Shown piece by piece: positions 31,101-39,382 of a stretch of DNA of 39,382 nucleotides. Numbering within the stretch: position 1 is the first letter of the stretch; every line of letters begins with the position of its first letter. Made by a program: the position numbers and the translations under genes. Origin of the DNA: a virus. Under the pieces are notes generated by a model. That model worked only from the letters and a program-made list of their open reading frames with translations. It searched no databases and was not told the origin of the DNA. The DNA is taken from positions 1 through 39,382 of IMG/VR virus record IMGVR_UViG_3300048112_000053, one strand, 5' to 3'.

Positions 31101-33134
31101 ATGGCAAAGAAGCTAAAAGAGAAAAAACTCTCTGACGACAATATTGTCGCTCTAATAGACGAGCAAATAGGCTTGTCTGTCGGATACGCAGACTCAGAGT
31201 TATCTACTGAACGCGCCAAAATAATCGATTACTACAACGGAACTCTACCAAAGCCAGTACATGAGGGTAACTCAAAGTATGTATCTCTAGATGTATATGA
31301 TGCCGTAGAGAGCCTTAAGGCGGCTCTTCTTGAAACATTCTCAGCAGGAAACAGGACAGTACGTTTTGCTGCACAAAATGAAGATGACGTAGAGAAGGCC
31401 AAAGTCTGCACAGAGTACACAGACTACGTTGTACATCGTCAAAATGACATCTACACAGTGATGTCTGAGGCGATACATGACGGTCTAATTGCTCGTGCAG
31501 GGGTTGTCAAAGTGTTTTGGGAAGACTCTGTAGAGTATGACTATGAAGAGTTTACGGACATTACGGACTCAGAGCTCAATATGCTGCTTGCTCAAGATGG
31601 CGTGGAGCTGACTGACAGTAAAACTGACGAACTTGGTCTTATCTCAGGAACTATCAGTATTGAGCAAGACACATCACAAGTTGTCATTGAGAATGTAGCT
31701 CCAGAAGAGTTTCTTATTGAGACACAAGCGAAGAGCCTAGACGATGTAAACTTTTGTGCCCACCGAACTAAAAAGACATTGTCAGATTTACGTTTAGAAG
31801 GGTACTCAGAGAAGCTACTTAATAAGATAGGTGAGCATAGTGATGTTGACCTGGATACCTCACCAGAAGTACTCGCTAGGTTCGACAATGTAGGTAACTT
31901 CCGTGGTACTAAAAGCGGTGGATACCAGGAGCAAGTTCGCAGCGTGATGGTACACGAAGCTTACATCATGCTCGATGTTGAAGGCTCAGGTGTTGCTGAG
32001 TTACACCGGGTTATTAAGGCAGGTAATGTCTTACTGCTTAAAGAGAAGACTAACAGAAAGCCTTTTGTTACCTTTGTGCCTCTCCCAGTACCTCACAGCT
32101 TCTATGGTAACAACTATGCAGACAAAGTAGTTGCTACTCAGAACGCCAGGACCATCTTAACCAGGTCTATTCTGGACCACGCAATGATAACTAATAACCC
32201 ACGTTACACAGTGGTTAAAGGTGGTCTAACGAACCCTCGTGAGCTTATAGATAATAGAGTAGGCGGTATTGTAAACGTAAGTCGTGCAGATGCCATTGCA
32301 CCCATGATGCAAGCCCCTCTAAACCCTTATGTCTACCAGACTATTCAGATGCTAGATGAAGACAAAGAAGACACGACAGGCGTGTCTAAGATGTCTCAAG
32401 GGCTAAATAAAGACGCTATCAGCAAGCAAAACTCTGCAGCAATGGTTGAGCAACTTGCGACCATGTCTCAGCAGCGTCAAAAGATTATAGCTCGTAACTT
32501 TGCGACTCAATTTGTTAAACCTTTGTTCCAGGAAGTCTATCAGCTAGTTTGTGAGAACGAGCAGCAAGAACGCATTGTCGAGTTGTCAGGTAACTATGTC
32601 CCATGCAACCCACGCGACTGGAAAGAGAAGCGAGATGTTGTCATAGAGTTGAACCTGGGATATGGAGAGCAAGAGAAAGAGTCTCAGAAGTACCTGGCAC
32701 TACACTCAATGATGACTAATGACCCTAACCTATCAAAGATGTACCAGGCACCTAACCAGTATGCTTTAGCGTCCAAGATTATGGAGCTAACAGGCATCAA
32801 GGAAGTCAGTGCCTACCTAACTAATCCTCAGAACCTACCACCTGAGAAACCAGACCCTGCACAAGAGATGCAGATGCAAATGGCTCAGAAGCAGCTCGAA
32901 ATACAAGAGCGGCAGACAGCTCTGGCAGAAGCTAAGGCTCAGGTAGAAGCACAGATTAGTAAAATGAAGCTAGAGCTTGAGAAAGCGAAAGCTGAGAACC
33001 AACACGCTATTCAGTCTGACAACCTTGACCTTAAGGAAGAGCAGCTGAAGCACAAGAAGTTAATCGCTGCAGCGGAGCTACTACTGGCTCAACAAGCTGA
33101 AGAGATTACCGCCATTGCATCACCTAATGGTTGA
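31101..33134 (+). CDS. Portal protein, P22-like
   Basis: 677 residues (P22 gp1 has 725). Features of P22-type portals: VHEGNSKYVSLDVYDAVESL near the N terminus, WEDSVEYDYEEF, VAPEEFLI, and the segment TTGVSKMSQGLNKDAISKQN. The C-terminal 95 residues are an uninterrupted charged helix (QMQMAQKQLEIQERQTALAE onward) resembling the barrel of long portals. It forms the dodecameric DNA channel at one head vertex and the docking site for the terminase. Confidence 0.88.
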   Translation: MAKKLKEKKLSDDNIVALIDEQIGLSVGYADSELSTERAKIIDYYNGTLPKPVHEGNSKYVSLDVYDAVESLKAALLETFSAGNRTVRFAAQNEDDVEKAKVCTEYTDYVVHRQNDIYTVMSEAIHDGLIARAGVVKVFWEDSVEYDYEEFTDITDSELNMLLAQDGVELTDSKTDELGLISGTISIEQDTSQVVIENVAPEEFLIETQAKSLDDVNFCAHRTKKTLSDLRLEGYSEKLLNKIGEHSDVDLDTSPEVLARFDNVGNFRGTKSGGYQEQVRSVMVHEAYIMLDVEGSGVAELHRVIKAGNVLLLKEKTNRKPFVTFVPLPVPHSFYGNNYADKVVATQNARTILTRSILDHAMITNNPRYTVVKGGLTNPRELIDNRVGGIVNVSRADAIAPMMQAPLNPYVYQTIQMLDEDKEDTTGVSKMSQGLNKDAISKQNSAAMVEQLATMSQQRQKIIARNFATQFVKPLFQEVYQLVCENEQQERIVELSGNYVPCNPRDWKEKRDVVIELNLGYGEQEKESQKYLALHSMMTNDPNLSKMYQAPNQYALASKIMELTGIKEVSAYLTNPQNLPPEKPDPAQEMQMQMAQKQLEIQERQTALAEAKAQVEAQISKMKLELEKAKAENQHAIQSDNLDLKEEQLKHKKLIAAAELLLAQQAEEITAIASPNG

Positions 33135-33178
33135 TGTTTTACCCCCTAACTTGTTGTTCTTAAAGGAGAGCAAAAGAT

Positions 33179-33460
33179 ATGAACGAAGAAGAACTTACTT
33201 TACTTGGTAATGACGCTGAAGCACTACTTAGCACAGAGTCTTTTACACGCATTATGAATGTCATGGTGGACTCCACTGTCCAATCATTCTTAGCTTCTGG
33301 ACCTGATGAGTCAGACAAAAGAAATCAAGCCTATGGGCACTACCGTGCCTTGGTAGACATTATGAATACTCTACGTCAGCAAGTAGAAGTACGCGACCAG
33401 ATTGACGCTAAAGTCAATGAAACCAACGATGAAGAAGAAGTAACCACTGAAGAGGAATAA
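33179..33460 (+). CDS. Hypothetical protein between portal and scaffold
   Basis: 93 residues with AAAGGAG 10 bases upstream. The N-terminal two thirds are helical; the C-terminal end is acidic (NETNDEEEVTTEEE). Its position between portal and scaffold suggests a head-assembly role, possibly a scaffold partner. No family recognised. Confidence 0.7.
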   Translation: MNEEELTLLGNDAEALLSTESFTRIMNVMVDSTVQSFLASGPDESDKRNQAYGHYRALVDIMNTLRQQVEVRDQIDAKVNETNDEEEVTTEEE

Positions 33461-33466
33461 GCGACC

Positions 33467-34519
33467 ATGTCATTTAATGATAACGTCAAAAGCGACAATT
33501 CCAACTCGCAAGCAGCCCTCACTTTAGATGATGCTGCAGAAAGCATACTTGGAAATTGGGAGGACCCGGAAACGGTATCCGAAGATGAACAAGAGGCAAC
33601 AGATGAAACTACGAGCGATGAGACTGAAGTAGAAGAATCTGTCGAAACTGAAGATGAAACTGAAGACTTAGAATCCGATGAGGACGATGAGGACCCTGAA
33701 GAAGAGGAACCTGAAGATACTGAAGATGACCAGGAAGAAGAAGAACAAGACGAAGACAGTGAAGAAGCTGAAGTCGTTGCGTTTGATGATGAAACCCTGG
33801 TAGACATAAGTGTCGATGGTGAAACAAAACAGGCATCCATCAAAGACCTTAAAAGACTCTATGGTCAAGAAGCATCTTTAACTAGAAAGTCTCAAGAAAC
33901 AGCATCACAACGTAAAACGGCAGATGAACAACTGCAAAAAGCTGATGCGTCATTACAGGCTATGATTAGTCGAGCCCAGGAGCGGTTTAAACCTTACTCT
34001 GAAGTAGACATGTTAGTAGCGTCTAAAAATATGAGTGCCGAGGATTTTACTCAGCTCCGAGCAGAAGCTAAACAAGCCGAAGATGACCTGAAGTTTTTAA
34101 CTGAAGAAGCTGATGGTTTCTACGGATACGTTAAGCAGCAGCAAGCACAAGCTCAACAAGAGCAAGCAAAAGAATGTGTCAAAGTGCTGCAGCGTGAAAT
34201 TCCAGATTGGAACAACGCGCTATATAACGATATTCGCCAGTACGCCATCACCAACGGTCTCCCTGAAGAAGCCGTCAATCAATATGTCGACCCGAATGTA
34301 CTTATGTTACTGAATAAGGCTCGAATGTTTGACCAAACTACGAAGGTAGCTACTGTTAAAAAGGCTAAAGCAGCTAAGAAGGTCTTGCGAACTAAGAAGG
34401 CTCCACCAACCAAATCTGACATTAAGCGTGACCGTCAGAGAAAGAATGTGGAACGACTTAGGTCAGCAAATAACGACCTGGACAATATTGCAGATGTGAT
34501 TATGTCGAATTGGGAATGA
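33467..34519 (+). CDS. Scaffolding protein
   Basis: 350 residues. Residues about 33-105 are one of the most acidic stretches in the window, largely Asp/Glu (for example EDETEDLESDEDDEDPEEEE). A conserved-looking domain follows (VDISVDGETKQASIKDLKRL, then YGQEASLTRKSQETA), then long helices and a basic end (KKAKAAKKVLRTKKA). A mostly helical protein directly before the capsid gene, with a basic C terminus able to bind coat protein, is the usual scaffold layout. It would be lost from the prohead during DNA packaging. Confidence 0.85.
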   Translation: MSFNDNVKSDNSNSQAALTLDDAAESILGNWEDPETVSEDEQEATDETTSDETEVEESVETEDETEDLESDEDDEDPEEEEPEDTEDDQEEEEQDEDSEEAEVVAFDDETLVDISVDGETKQASIKDLKRLYGQEASLTRKSQETASQRKTADEQLQKADASLQAMISRAQERFKPYSEVDMLVASKNMSAEDFTQLRAEAKQAEDDLKFLTEEADGFYGYVKQQQAQAQQEQAKECVKVLQREIPDWNNALYNDIRQYAITNGLPEEAVNQYVDPNVLMLLNKARMFDQTTKVATVKKAKAAKKVLRTKKAPPTKSDIKRDRQRKNVERLRSANNDLDNIADVIMSNWE

Positions 34520-34560
34520 TGCTCATTTAATCTCAATTTTTTAATAAAAAGGAAAATATC

Positions 34561-35442
34561 ATGACAGGTCTAGTTTCGTACGCAACGGTTGGTCTCGCTG
34601 AAGACGTGAGCCAAACCATTGCAAACATTAGCCCCACATCCACCCCTTGGCAATCAATGATTAAAAGCGAGAAGGTCTCTGCGCGTTCATTTGAATTCCT
34701 AGAAGATTCAATTCGTGCTGCAGGAGTCAATGCTTTAGTAGAAGGAGCTGACGCTTCAACTACAGCTATTGGTCAGCCAACTGTACGTTCTAACACGACT
34801 CAAATCATCGGTGAAGCATTTAAAGTTGCTGCTACTGTTGATGCAGTTAAGACGCATGGTCGTGCAAAAGAAACAGCTTACGCTCTTGCTAAGACACTAA
34901 AAGCAATCAAGCTTGACGTGGAAAAAGCAAACATAGGTGTCGACCAGGCAGCTGTTACAGGTAGTGCAAGTGCTGCTCGTAAGATGGCTTCCATCTCTCA
35001 GCAGATTTCTACTAGCGTAGATGCAGGTTCTAACTCAACTGACGCTTTAACTGAAGCCAAGTTACTTGAGCTGCACCAGGACTGCTATGAGAATGGTTCG
35101 GACGTAAGTGTCCTTATGATTAAACCTGCAGATGCCACTATTGTGGCCAACTTTGCTACGGCTACTGGTCGTAACCGTGAAGTTGACGCTAAAACATTGG
35201 TCAATGTTATTGACGTAATACTCACGCCTTTTGGCGAGGTACGTACTGTCATCAACAGAAATCAGTTAAGCACTCACGCTTTCTTGGTTGACCCATCAAT
35301 GTTTAAGCAATGTGTACTGCGTCCGTTTACTCGCACTTTGTTAGCGAAGAATGGCGATTCAGATACTCATTTCGTAGTGGGTGAAGTAAGTAATAAGCAC
35401 GTCAACTATTCCGATTCTGGAATGATTACTGGTCTGTCTTGA
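34561..35442 (+). CDS. Major capsid protein, SU10 / DUF5309-like
   Basis: 293 residues with AAGGAA 8-9 bases upstream. The pattern NISPTSTPWQSMIKSEKV, NALVEGADAST, TQIIGEAFKVAATVDAV, GRAKETAYALAKTLKAIKLD and later AARKMASI matches the SU10 major head protein family (DUF5309) as I know it, and not the T7 gp10 capsid. The last part (RPFTRTLLAKNGDSDTHFVV) is also typical. A structured terminator-like element follows directly, as after T7 gene 10. Confidence 0.85.
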   Translation: MTGLVSYATVGLAEDVSQTIANISPTSTPWQSMIKSEKVSARSFEFLEDSIRAAGVNALVEGADASTTAIGQPTVRSNTTQIIGEAFKVAATVDAVKTHGRAKETAYALAKTLKAIKLDVEKANIGVDQAAVTGSASAARKMASISQQISTSVDAGSNSTDALTEAKLLELHQDCYENGSDVSVLMIKPADATIVANFATATGRNREVDAKTLVNVIDVILTPFGEVRTVINRNQLSTHAFLVDPSMFKQCVLRPFTRTLLAKNGDSDTHFVVGEVSNKHVNYSDSGMITGLS

Positions 35443-35474
35443 GTTCTATAGATAGCTAGTATTTTGTAGTACTT

Positions 35475-35538
35475 GCGGTGGGGCCTGGGTAACCAGGTTC
35501 CGCTCTCCTTACTGGAGCCTGGGTCCCACTGCATTTTA
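35475..35538 (+). terminator. Branched terminator-like RNA structure after capsid gene
   Basis: The outer stem GCGGTGGG (35475-35482) pairs with CCCACTGC (35525-35532), one G-U. Inside are two hairpins: CCTGG-GTAA-CCAGG (35484-35497, a GNRA tetraloop) and CTCC-TTACT-GGAG (35505-35517). The tract ATTTTATATTTAT follows. The position equals that of the T7 late terminator after the capsid gene. Partial termination would raise capsid over downstream products. Confidence 0.65.
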
Positions 35539-35559
35539 TATTTATCAAAGGAGAAGCCA

Positions 35560-35877
35560 GTGTCTGACTTTCAAGACAAAACCCCGATACATGATTTACA
35601 AACAGGTGTCCTCCGGGACAACGATGATAGAAACTTTACTATCAAGCAAACACAACATATTCCCCAAGGGTTTCTCGACACTCTTAAGAGACAAAGAGAT
35701 AGCTCTTTAGACTTCAAAGAAAAAGAATACATGACAGTCGCAAGTGTGCCTGTCTCAGTCCACGAGAAGTGGCTACGCGAAGGTTTTGATATGCTCAAAG
35801 AACCTGCATATGCAATTGTCGCCAGGTTAAAACAAGAGAACCTGGACGCATTCCTCACAACTAAAAAGAAGGTATAA
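35560..35877 (+). CDS. Hypothetical protein between capsid and adaptor
   Basis: 105 residues from GTG 35560, chosen because AAGGAG lies 6 bases upstream; the frame is open to an ATG at 35473, but that part is the terminator structure. The sequence is polar and helical (FLDTLKRQRDSSLDFKEKEY, then VHEKWLREGFDMLKE). Probably a virion or head-assembly protein by position. No family recognised. Confidence 0.75.
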   Translation: MSDFQDKTPIHDLQTGVLRDNDDRNFTIKQTQHIPQGFLDTLKRQRDSSLDFKEKEYMTVASVPVSVHEKWLREGFDMLKEPAYAIVARLKQENLDAFLTTKKKV

Positions 35878-35881
35878 ACCT

Positions 35882-36484
35882 ATGAACAAGGGTAGTTTAA
35901 GGACCCATTTCAAGGCTGTTCTAAACCGCAGCGACATCACGGATGCTCTTGCAGATACCTTTATTGACCAGGGAATTGCTAGAATACAAAGGTCACTAAG
36001 AGTCCCATCAATGGAGACTCAAAGCACGTATAGTTTTTCAACACAAACGGCAAAGGTAACTTTACCTAGTAACTTCCTTGAGGCTATAGATGTCTACTAC
36101 GGTAACAGGGCGTTGACCAGGTTGCCCATGCGCGATATCCAGGAGCATCTAAAAGGGGGTGAAGCCGGGAGTCCTTATCACTTTGCAAGAGAAGGCAGCA
36201 GTCTTTTACTACACCCGAAGCCCTCAAGTGGCACCTTAGTTCTTAACTACTACGCCTCTTTTGAAGAGATGACAACAGACTCTTCAGAAAACCTTTTAGC
36301 ACAAATAGCTCCTGACTTAATTATCTACGCTGCACTTACGTATGCTTCTGATTATTACTTAGATGAGCGTTCACCTGTGTTTGACAACAAGTACATGATG
36401 TTTATGTCAGAAATCCAAGAACAAGCAAATGACCAGGAGCTTACTGGAACAATTCAAAGCATACGCCCCTCATACAGACTCTAG
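35882..36484 (+). CDS. Head-tail adaptor (P22 gp4-like / phage adaptor family)
   Basis: 200 residues. The N-terminal helical part (FIDQGIARIQRSLRVPSMET), then STQTAKVTLPSNFLEAIDVY, and the late section DLIIYAALTYASDYYLDERS follow the pattern of phage adaptor proteins that bind below the portal. Following the capsid gene, before the long fibre, is a normal place for it. It would close the connector and offer a platform for tail proteins. Confidence 0.75.
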   Translation: MNKGSLRTHFKAVLNRSDITDALADTFIDQGIARIQRSLRVPSMETQSTYSFSTQTAKVTLPSNFLEAIDVYYGNRALTRLPMRDIQEHLKGGEAGSPYHFAREGSSLLLHPKPSSGTLVLNYYASFEEMTTDSSENLLAQIAPDLIIYAALTYASDYYLDERSPVFDNKYMMFMSEIQEQANDQELTGTIQSIRPSYRL

Positions 36485-36498
36485 TAGGTATCTAAAAC

Positions 36499-39382
36499 AT
36501 GGCTAAATCATCTTTCTTTAGTGACACTGGTGTTTCTACAACGCACATTAATAATATAGAAAACTCAGTAGAATCCGCAGCCACTTCAGCCTCAGAAGCA
36601 GCCACTTCAGCTTCTGCTGCTGCTGCTAGTGCAACTCAGGCTAATGCTAATATTACGGCTAACCAAACGGCTGCTGCGGCTTCAGAGACATCTAAGGTGG
36701 CTTCTGTGGCAGCTCAGGCAGCAGCAGAGGCAGCTCAAGCAGCGTCTTTAACTAGTGCTAATAACTCAGCTACTTCAGCTACAGCCTCAGAAACATCTAA
36801 GGTCGCTTCTGTAGCGGCACAGACTTCAGCCACAGCGTCTGCTGCTAGTGCTACTGCTTCAGCTACCAGTGCATCATCTAGCGCAAGCACAGCGACAACT
36901 AAGGCTTCTGCTGCAAGTATTTCTCAAGCTGCTGCGGCTACTTCAGCGGCTGATGCCCAAAGCTACGCAGCGTCATCCCTGCCTTTAAGTGGTGGGAACA
37001 TGACAGGGGACCTTGGGATAGCCACTAATAAAAAAGCTATCTTTGGAAGTAGTACAAGTAGTTCGTTACAAATATATAACGATGGTGCAAATTCTATTTT
37101 AACCGAAAACTCATCTGGAAGCCTGGTGCTTAGAGGTACTAATTTATCTCTGCAAGATGTATCTAATAACAACTATGTACAAGCAGTCTCAGGTGGTGCA
37201 GTAACTATATATGACAACACTGGTGGTTCACCTAGCCCCAAGATTACAACGACAAGTTCTGGTGCAAGCATATCAGGTAATATCGCTGTCACAGGTACGG
37301 TAGACGGACGAGATGTTGCTACAGACGGCACTAAGCTTGATGGTATAGCTACAAACGCAAACAACTATGTCCTTCCGTCTGGTTATGCAACGGAGACCTA
37401 CGTAAATACTCAAGTAACTAACCTGGTTGATTCCTCTCCTGCCACTCTCAACACACTAAATGAACTAGCGGCTGCGTTGGGGGATGACCCGAACTTTGCT
37501 ACAACGACAGCTAACTCAATTGGGACTAAGGCGGCTTTGTCTGGTGCGGCTTTTACTGGTGCGATAACCACTAACTCTACTATAGATGGTAGAGACATTG
37601 CTACAGACGGTACTAAGCTAGACGGCATAGAGTCAGGCGCTACTGCTGATCAAACTGCGGCTCAGATAAAGACTGCGTATGAAAGCAATTCAGATACGAA
37701 CGCTTTCACTGATGCCGATGAATCTAAACTAGACGGTATAGAAGCCAGTGCAGATGTCACTGATACAGCTAATGTCACAGCGGCAGGTGCATTAATGGAT
37801 AGCGAGTTGACTTCCATTGCAAGCGTTAAGGCTTTAAATCAGGGCGTTTCTACTGGTGATAGTCCTACGTTTGCGGCACTTACAAGCACAGGCGAAATCA
37901 CAGCTAACGGCGGCATTGCGCTAGGTGACAATGACAAGGCTACGTTTGGTGCTGGTGATGACCTACAGATTTACCATGATGGTGGACATAGCTATATAAG
38001 GGATGCAGGGACAGGCGATTTAAACTTGCGTGGTGACGGCTATGTTCGTGTGCAATCCCAAACAAGTGGGACATCTTTAGCGCATTTTCATGCTGATGCA
38101 GAAGTGGCTCTTTATTATAACAATTCAAACAAACTGGTTACCACCTCCACAGGCATAGACGTTACTGGCTCAGTGACAGCAGATTCGCTTACTGTTGATA
38201 CTTCCGCAGGGCAACTTGACGTAGAGGCTCTTGGCGGTTCATCGGTAAAAGTTAAATCTAGCGGAAGTTTGAAGTTGCAGGGAACAGGAGGGTCGGTTGA
38301 TTTAATTAACGGTTCAACCGAAGTCTTATCTACCACTTCTAGCGGAATTTCAGTCAACGGCACAGCCACGATGGATGGGCTTACTGTAGATGGTGCGGCT
38401 GACATAGATTATCAATCTGGCGCAACAAACAACACCGCCCCAGATACGTTGAAAGTATCAAACAAAACCACTGGCGTACATGCCGCAGGTTTAGGGGCGT
38501 CTATTAAGTTTGAGCATACAAACTCTTCCGCTAGTTATGCTGGGTCAAGAATATCTAACGTATCAAATGCAGACCCCTTTACGTCTAACTTATCCTTTTA
38601 CCCATATAATTATGGTTACAAAGAGGCTATGCGAATATCCAACAACGGAGACATCAGCTTCTACGAGGACACAGGTACAACGGCTAAGTTGTTCTGGGAT
38701 GCTAGTACAGAACGATTGGGATTAACAGGCAGTGACTATCAGTTTTATATTCAACAGGGTTCTAATCAGCCTTGGTATCACAGGGCTATTTCTAACGGTA
38801 ACTACGCACTGCACCTAAATGGTACTGGCGATGTTGTTACGTTGAGTAGCGCAGGCAACGTGGGCATCGGGACTTCTAGCCCAAATAACTACAGTGGTTA
38901 TTCAGCATTAACATTAAACAATGCAACTAATGGCGGTTTAATTGATTTTGAATCCAACGGTACTAGAGTTTCAACATTTTTTGGAAACGCAAGTCAGACT
39001 AATTTTGGAACAGTTACCGCTACACCTTTAGTTCTGTTAAGTAACAACACAGAACGTATGCGCATAGACTCCTCTGGCAACGTGGGTATTGGTACGAGTT
39101 CGCCTACGGCTAACACAATTCTACACCTAAAGGATACTGATGCGCAGATTGAGCTAGAAAGCACAAATGGTTCAAATAGTGCATTCATAGATTTTGATGG
39201 CACTAACCTTCAGTTAAGCACTAACCGCAATATGATTGACGGAGCTTTTTCTAATACTGGAAAGAGTGCCGCAGGTATTTTTATGTTTGGCCCTAGTGGG
39301 GGTTCGCACATAACATTTGCTACAGCTTCAGCTAATAATACAACACCAACGGAGAAGGTTCGCATAGACTCATCAGGCAACC
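36499..39382 (+). CDS. Long tail fibre, N-terminal part (runs off the window end)
   Basis: Starts MAKSSFFSDTGVSTTHINN and is open for 961 codons to the last base. Residues 14-155 are an Ala/Ser-rich coiled-coil-like shaft with a repeated ETSKVASVAAQ motif. Next comes LPLSGGNMTGDLGI and fibre modules containing GRDVATDGTKLDGIA and later SESKLDGIE-like repeats, then beta-rich modules with QIYHDGGHSYIRD, and finally ERMRIDSSGNVGIGTSSP repeats. The frame joins exactly to the S74-ended ORF at 1-1595. Such Ala-rich starts attach to the tail; the distal part decides host recognition. No stop codon in the window, so it is partial here. Confidence 0.92.
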   Translation, partial: MAKSSFFSDTGVSTTHINNIENSVESAATSASEAATSASAAAASATQANANITANQTAAAASETSKVASVAAQAAAEAAQAASLTSANNSATSATASETSKVASVAAQTSATASAASATASATSASSSASTATTKASAASISQAAAATSAADAQSYAASSLPLSGGNMTGDLGIATNKKAIFGSSTSSSLQIYNDGANSILTENSSGSLVLRGTNLSLQDVSNNNYVQAVSGGAVTIYDNTGGSPSPKITTTSSGASISGNIAVTGTVDGRDVATDGTKLDGIATNANNYVLPSGYATETYVNTQVTNLVDSSPATLNTLNELAAALGDDPNFATTTANSIGTKAALSGAAFTGAITTNSTIDGRDIATDGTKLDGIESGATADQTAAQIKTAYESNSDTNAFTDADESKLDGIEASADVTDTANVTAAGALMDSELTSIASVKALNQGVSTGDSPTFAALTSTGEITANGGIALGDNDKATFGAGDDLQIYHDGGHSYIRDAGTGDLNLRGDGYVRVQSQTSGTSLAHFHADAEVALYYNNSNKLVTTSTGIDVTGSVTADSLTVDTSAGQLDVEALGGSSVKVKSSGSLKLQGTGGSVDLINGSTEVLSTTSSGISVNGTATMDGLTVDGAADIDYQSGATNNTAPDTLKVSNKTTGVHAAGLGASIKFEHTNSSASYAGSRISNVSNADPFTSNLSFYPYNYGYKEAMRISNNGDISFYEDTGTTAKLFWDASTERLGLTGSDYQFYIQQGSNQPWYHRAISNGNYALHLNGTGDVVTLSSAGNVGIGTSSPNNYSGYSALTLNNATNGGLIDFESNGTRVSTFFGNASQTNFGTVTATPLVLLSNNTERMRIDSSGNVGIGTSSPTANTILHLKDTDAQIELESTNGSNSAFIDFDGTNLQLSTNRNMIDGAFSNTGKSAAGIFMFGPSGGSHITFATASANNTTPTEKVRIDSSGN
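39052..39382 (+). repeat. Fibre repeat units shared with the start of the window
   Basis: The unit coding ERMRIDSSGN is near identical at 15-55, 939-969 and 39052-39092, with a more divergent copy at 464-495. The last 22 bases of the window (39361-39382) are identical to 948-969. Such repeats explain why the sequence was opened here. Confidence 0.85.

Noticed and set aside
35473-35559. Upstream start of the gene after capsid
   Set aside because: The extension translates the branched terminator structure; GTG 35560 has a strong ribosome binding site.
1-39382. CRISPR array, insertion sequence, auxiliary metabolic gene or toxin-antitoxin pair
   Set aside because: No regularly spaced identical repeats with variable spacers, no transposase, and no recognisable metabolic or toxin gene; every recognisable gene is a normal phage function.

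Overview
The window reads as a nearly complete genome of a small temperate podovirus-like phage, about 39.4 kb, with every confident protein gene on the + strand. It looks marine: several small hypothetical proteins and the tail-fibre repeats resemble those I know from marine phages, but this is an impression and the host cannot be named. G+C looks moderate. The two window ends lie in the same long tail-fibre gene and the reading frame continues across the join. The molecule is therefore probably circular (or circularly assembled) and was cut inside a repeat-rich fibre gene.

Layout. 1-3447: end of the long tail fibre (peptidase S74 chaperone) and a lysis block (small membrane proteins, GH24 lysozyme, holin-like protein), then a small Cys-rich protein with its own phage promoter. 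3448-4047: a non-coding control region with hairpins, a terminator, a phage promoter, a 3'-tRNA fragment on the - strand that is a convincing attP core, an inverted repeat resembling integrase arm sites, and tandem terminators. 4048-5392: tyrosine integrase and two unknown genes. 5584-15262: a T7-type transcription and replication block: single-subunit RNA polymerase, gp2.5-like SSB, endonuclease I, primase-helicase, HTH protein, family A DNA polymerase, gp6-like exonuclease, a run of small genes and a DUF3310 protein. 15263-16085: a second non-coding region with a phage promoter and two large hairpins. 16086-36484: virion genes that are not T7-like: collar-type fibre, a tail hub-like protein, a 32-residue-repeat fibre, chaperone, ejection proteins including a 1597-residue giant, terminase, P22-like portal, acidic scaffold, SU10/DUF5309-like capsid and head-tail adaptor. 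36499-39382: start of the long tail fibre.

How it works together. Five copies of a motif with an invariant 12-base core (TTCTGTCGTCCT) precede the small Cys-rich gene, the attP region, the RNA polymerase gene, the replication operon and the virion operon. They are almost certainly the promoters of the phage RNA polymerase, so the polymerase gene sits under its own promoter. Host-type promoters are only weakly visible. Integration into a host tRNA gene with a CAT anticodon (Met or Ile2) is inferred from the tRNA fragment beside the integrase. No lysogeny repressor could be recognised.

The most interesting points are the temperate T7-type regulatory block joined to a P22/SU10-type virion block, an apparently protein-free transcription unit across attP, a 106-nt imperfect hairpin between the replication and virion modules, a metallopeptidase-like HExxHxxE motif in the giant ejection protein, and a possible overprinted 54-codon ORF inside that same gene.
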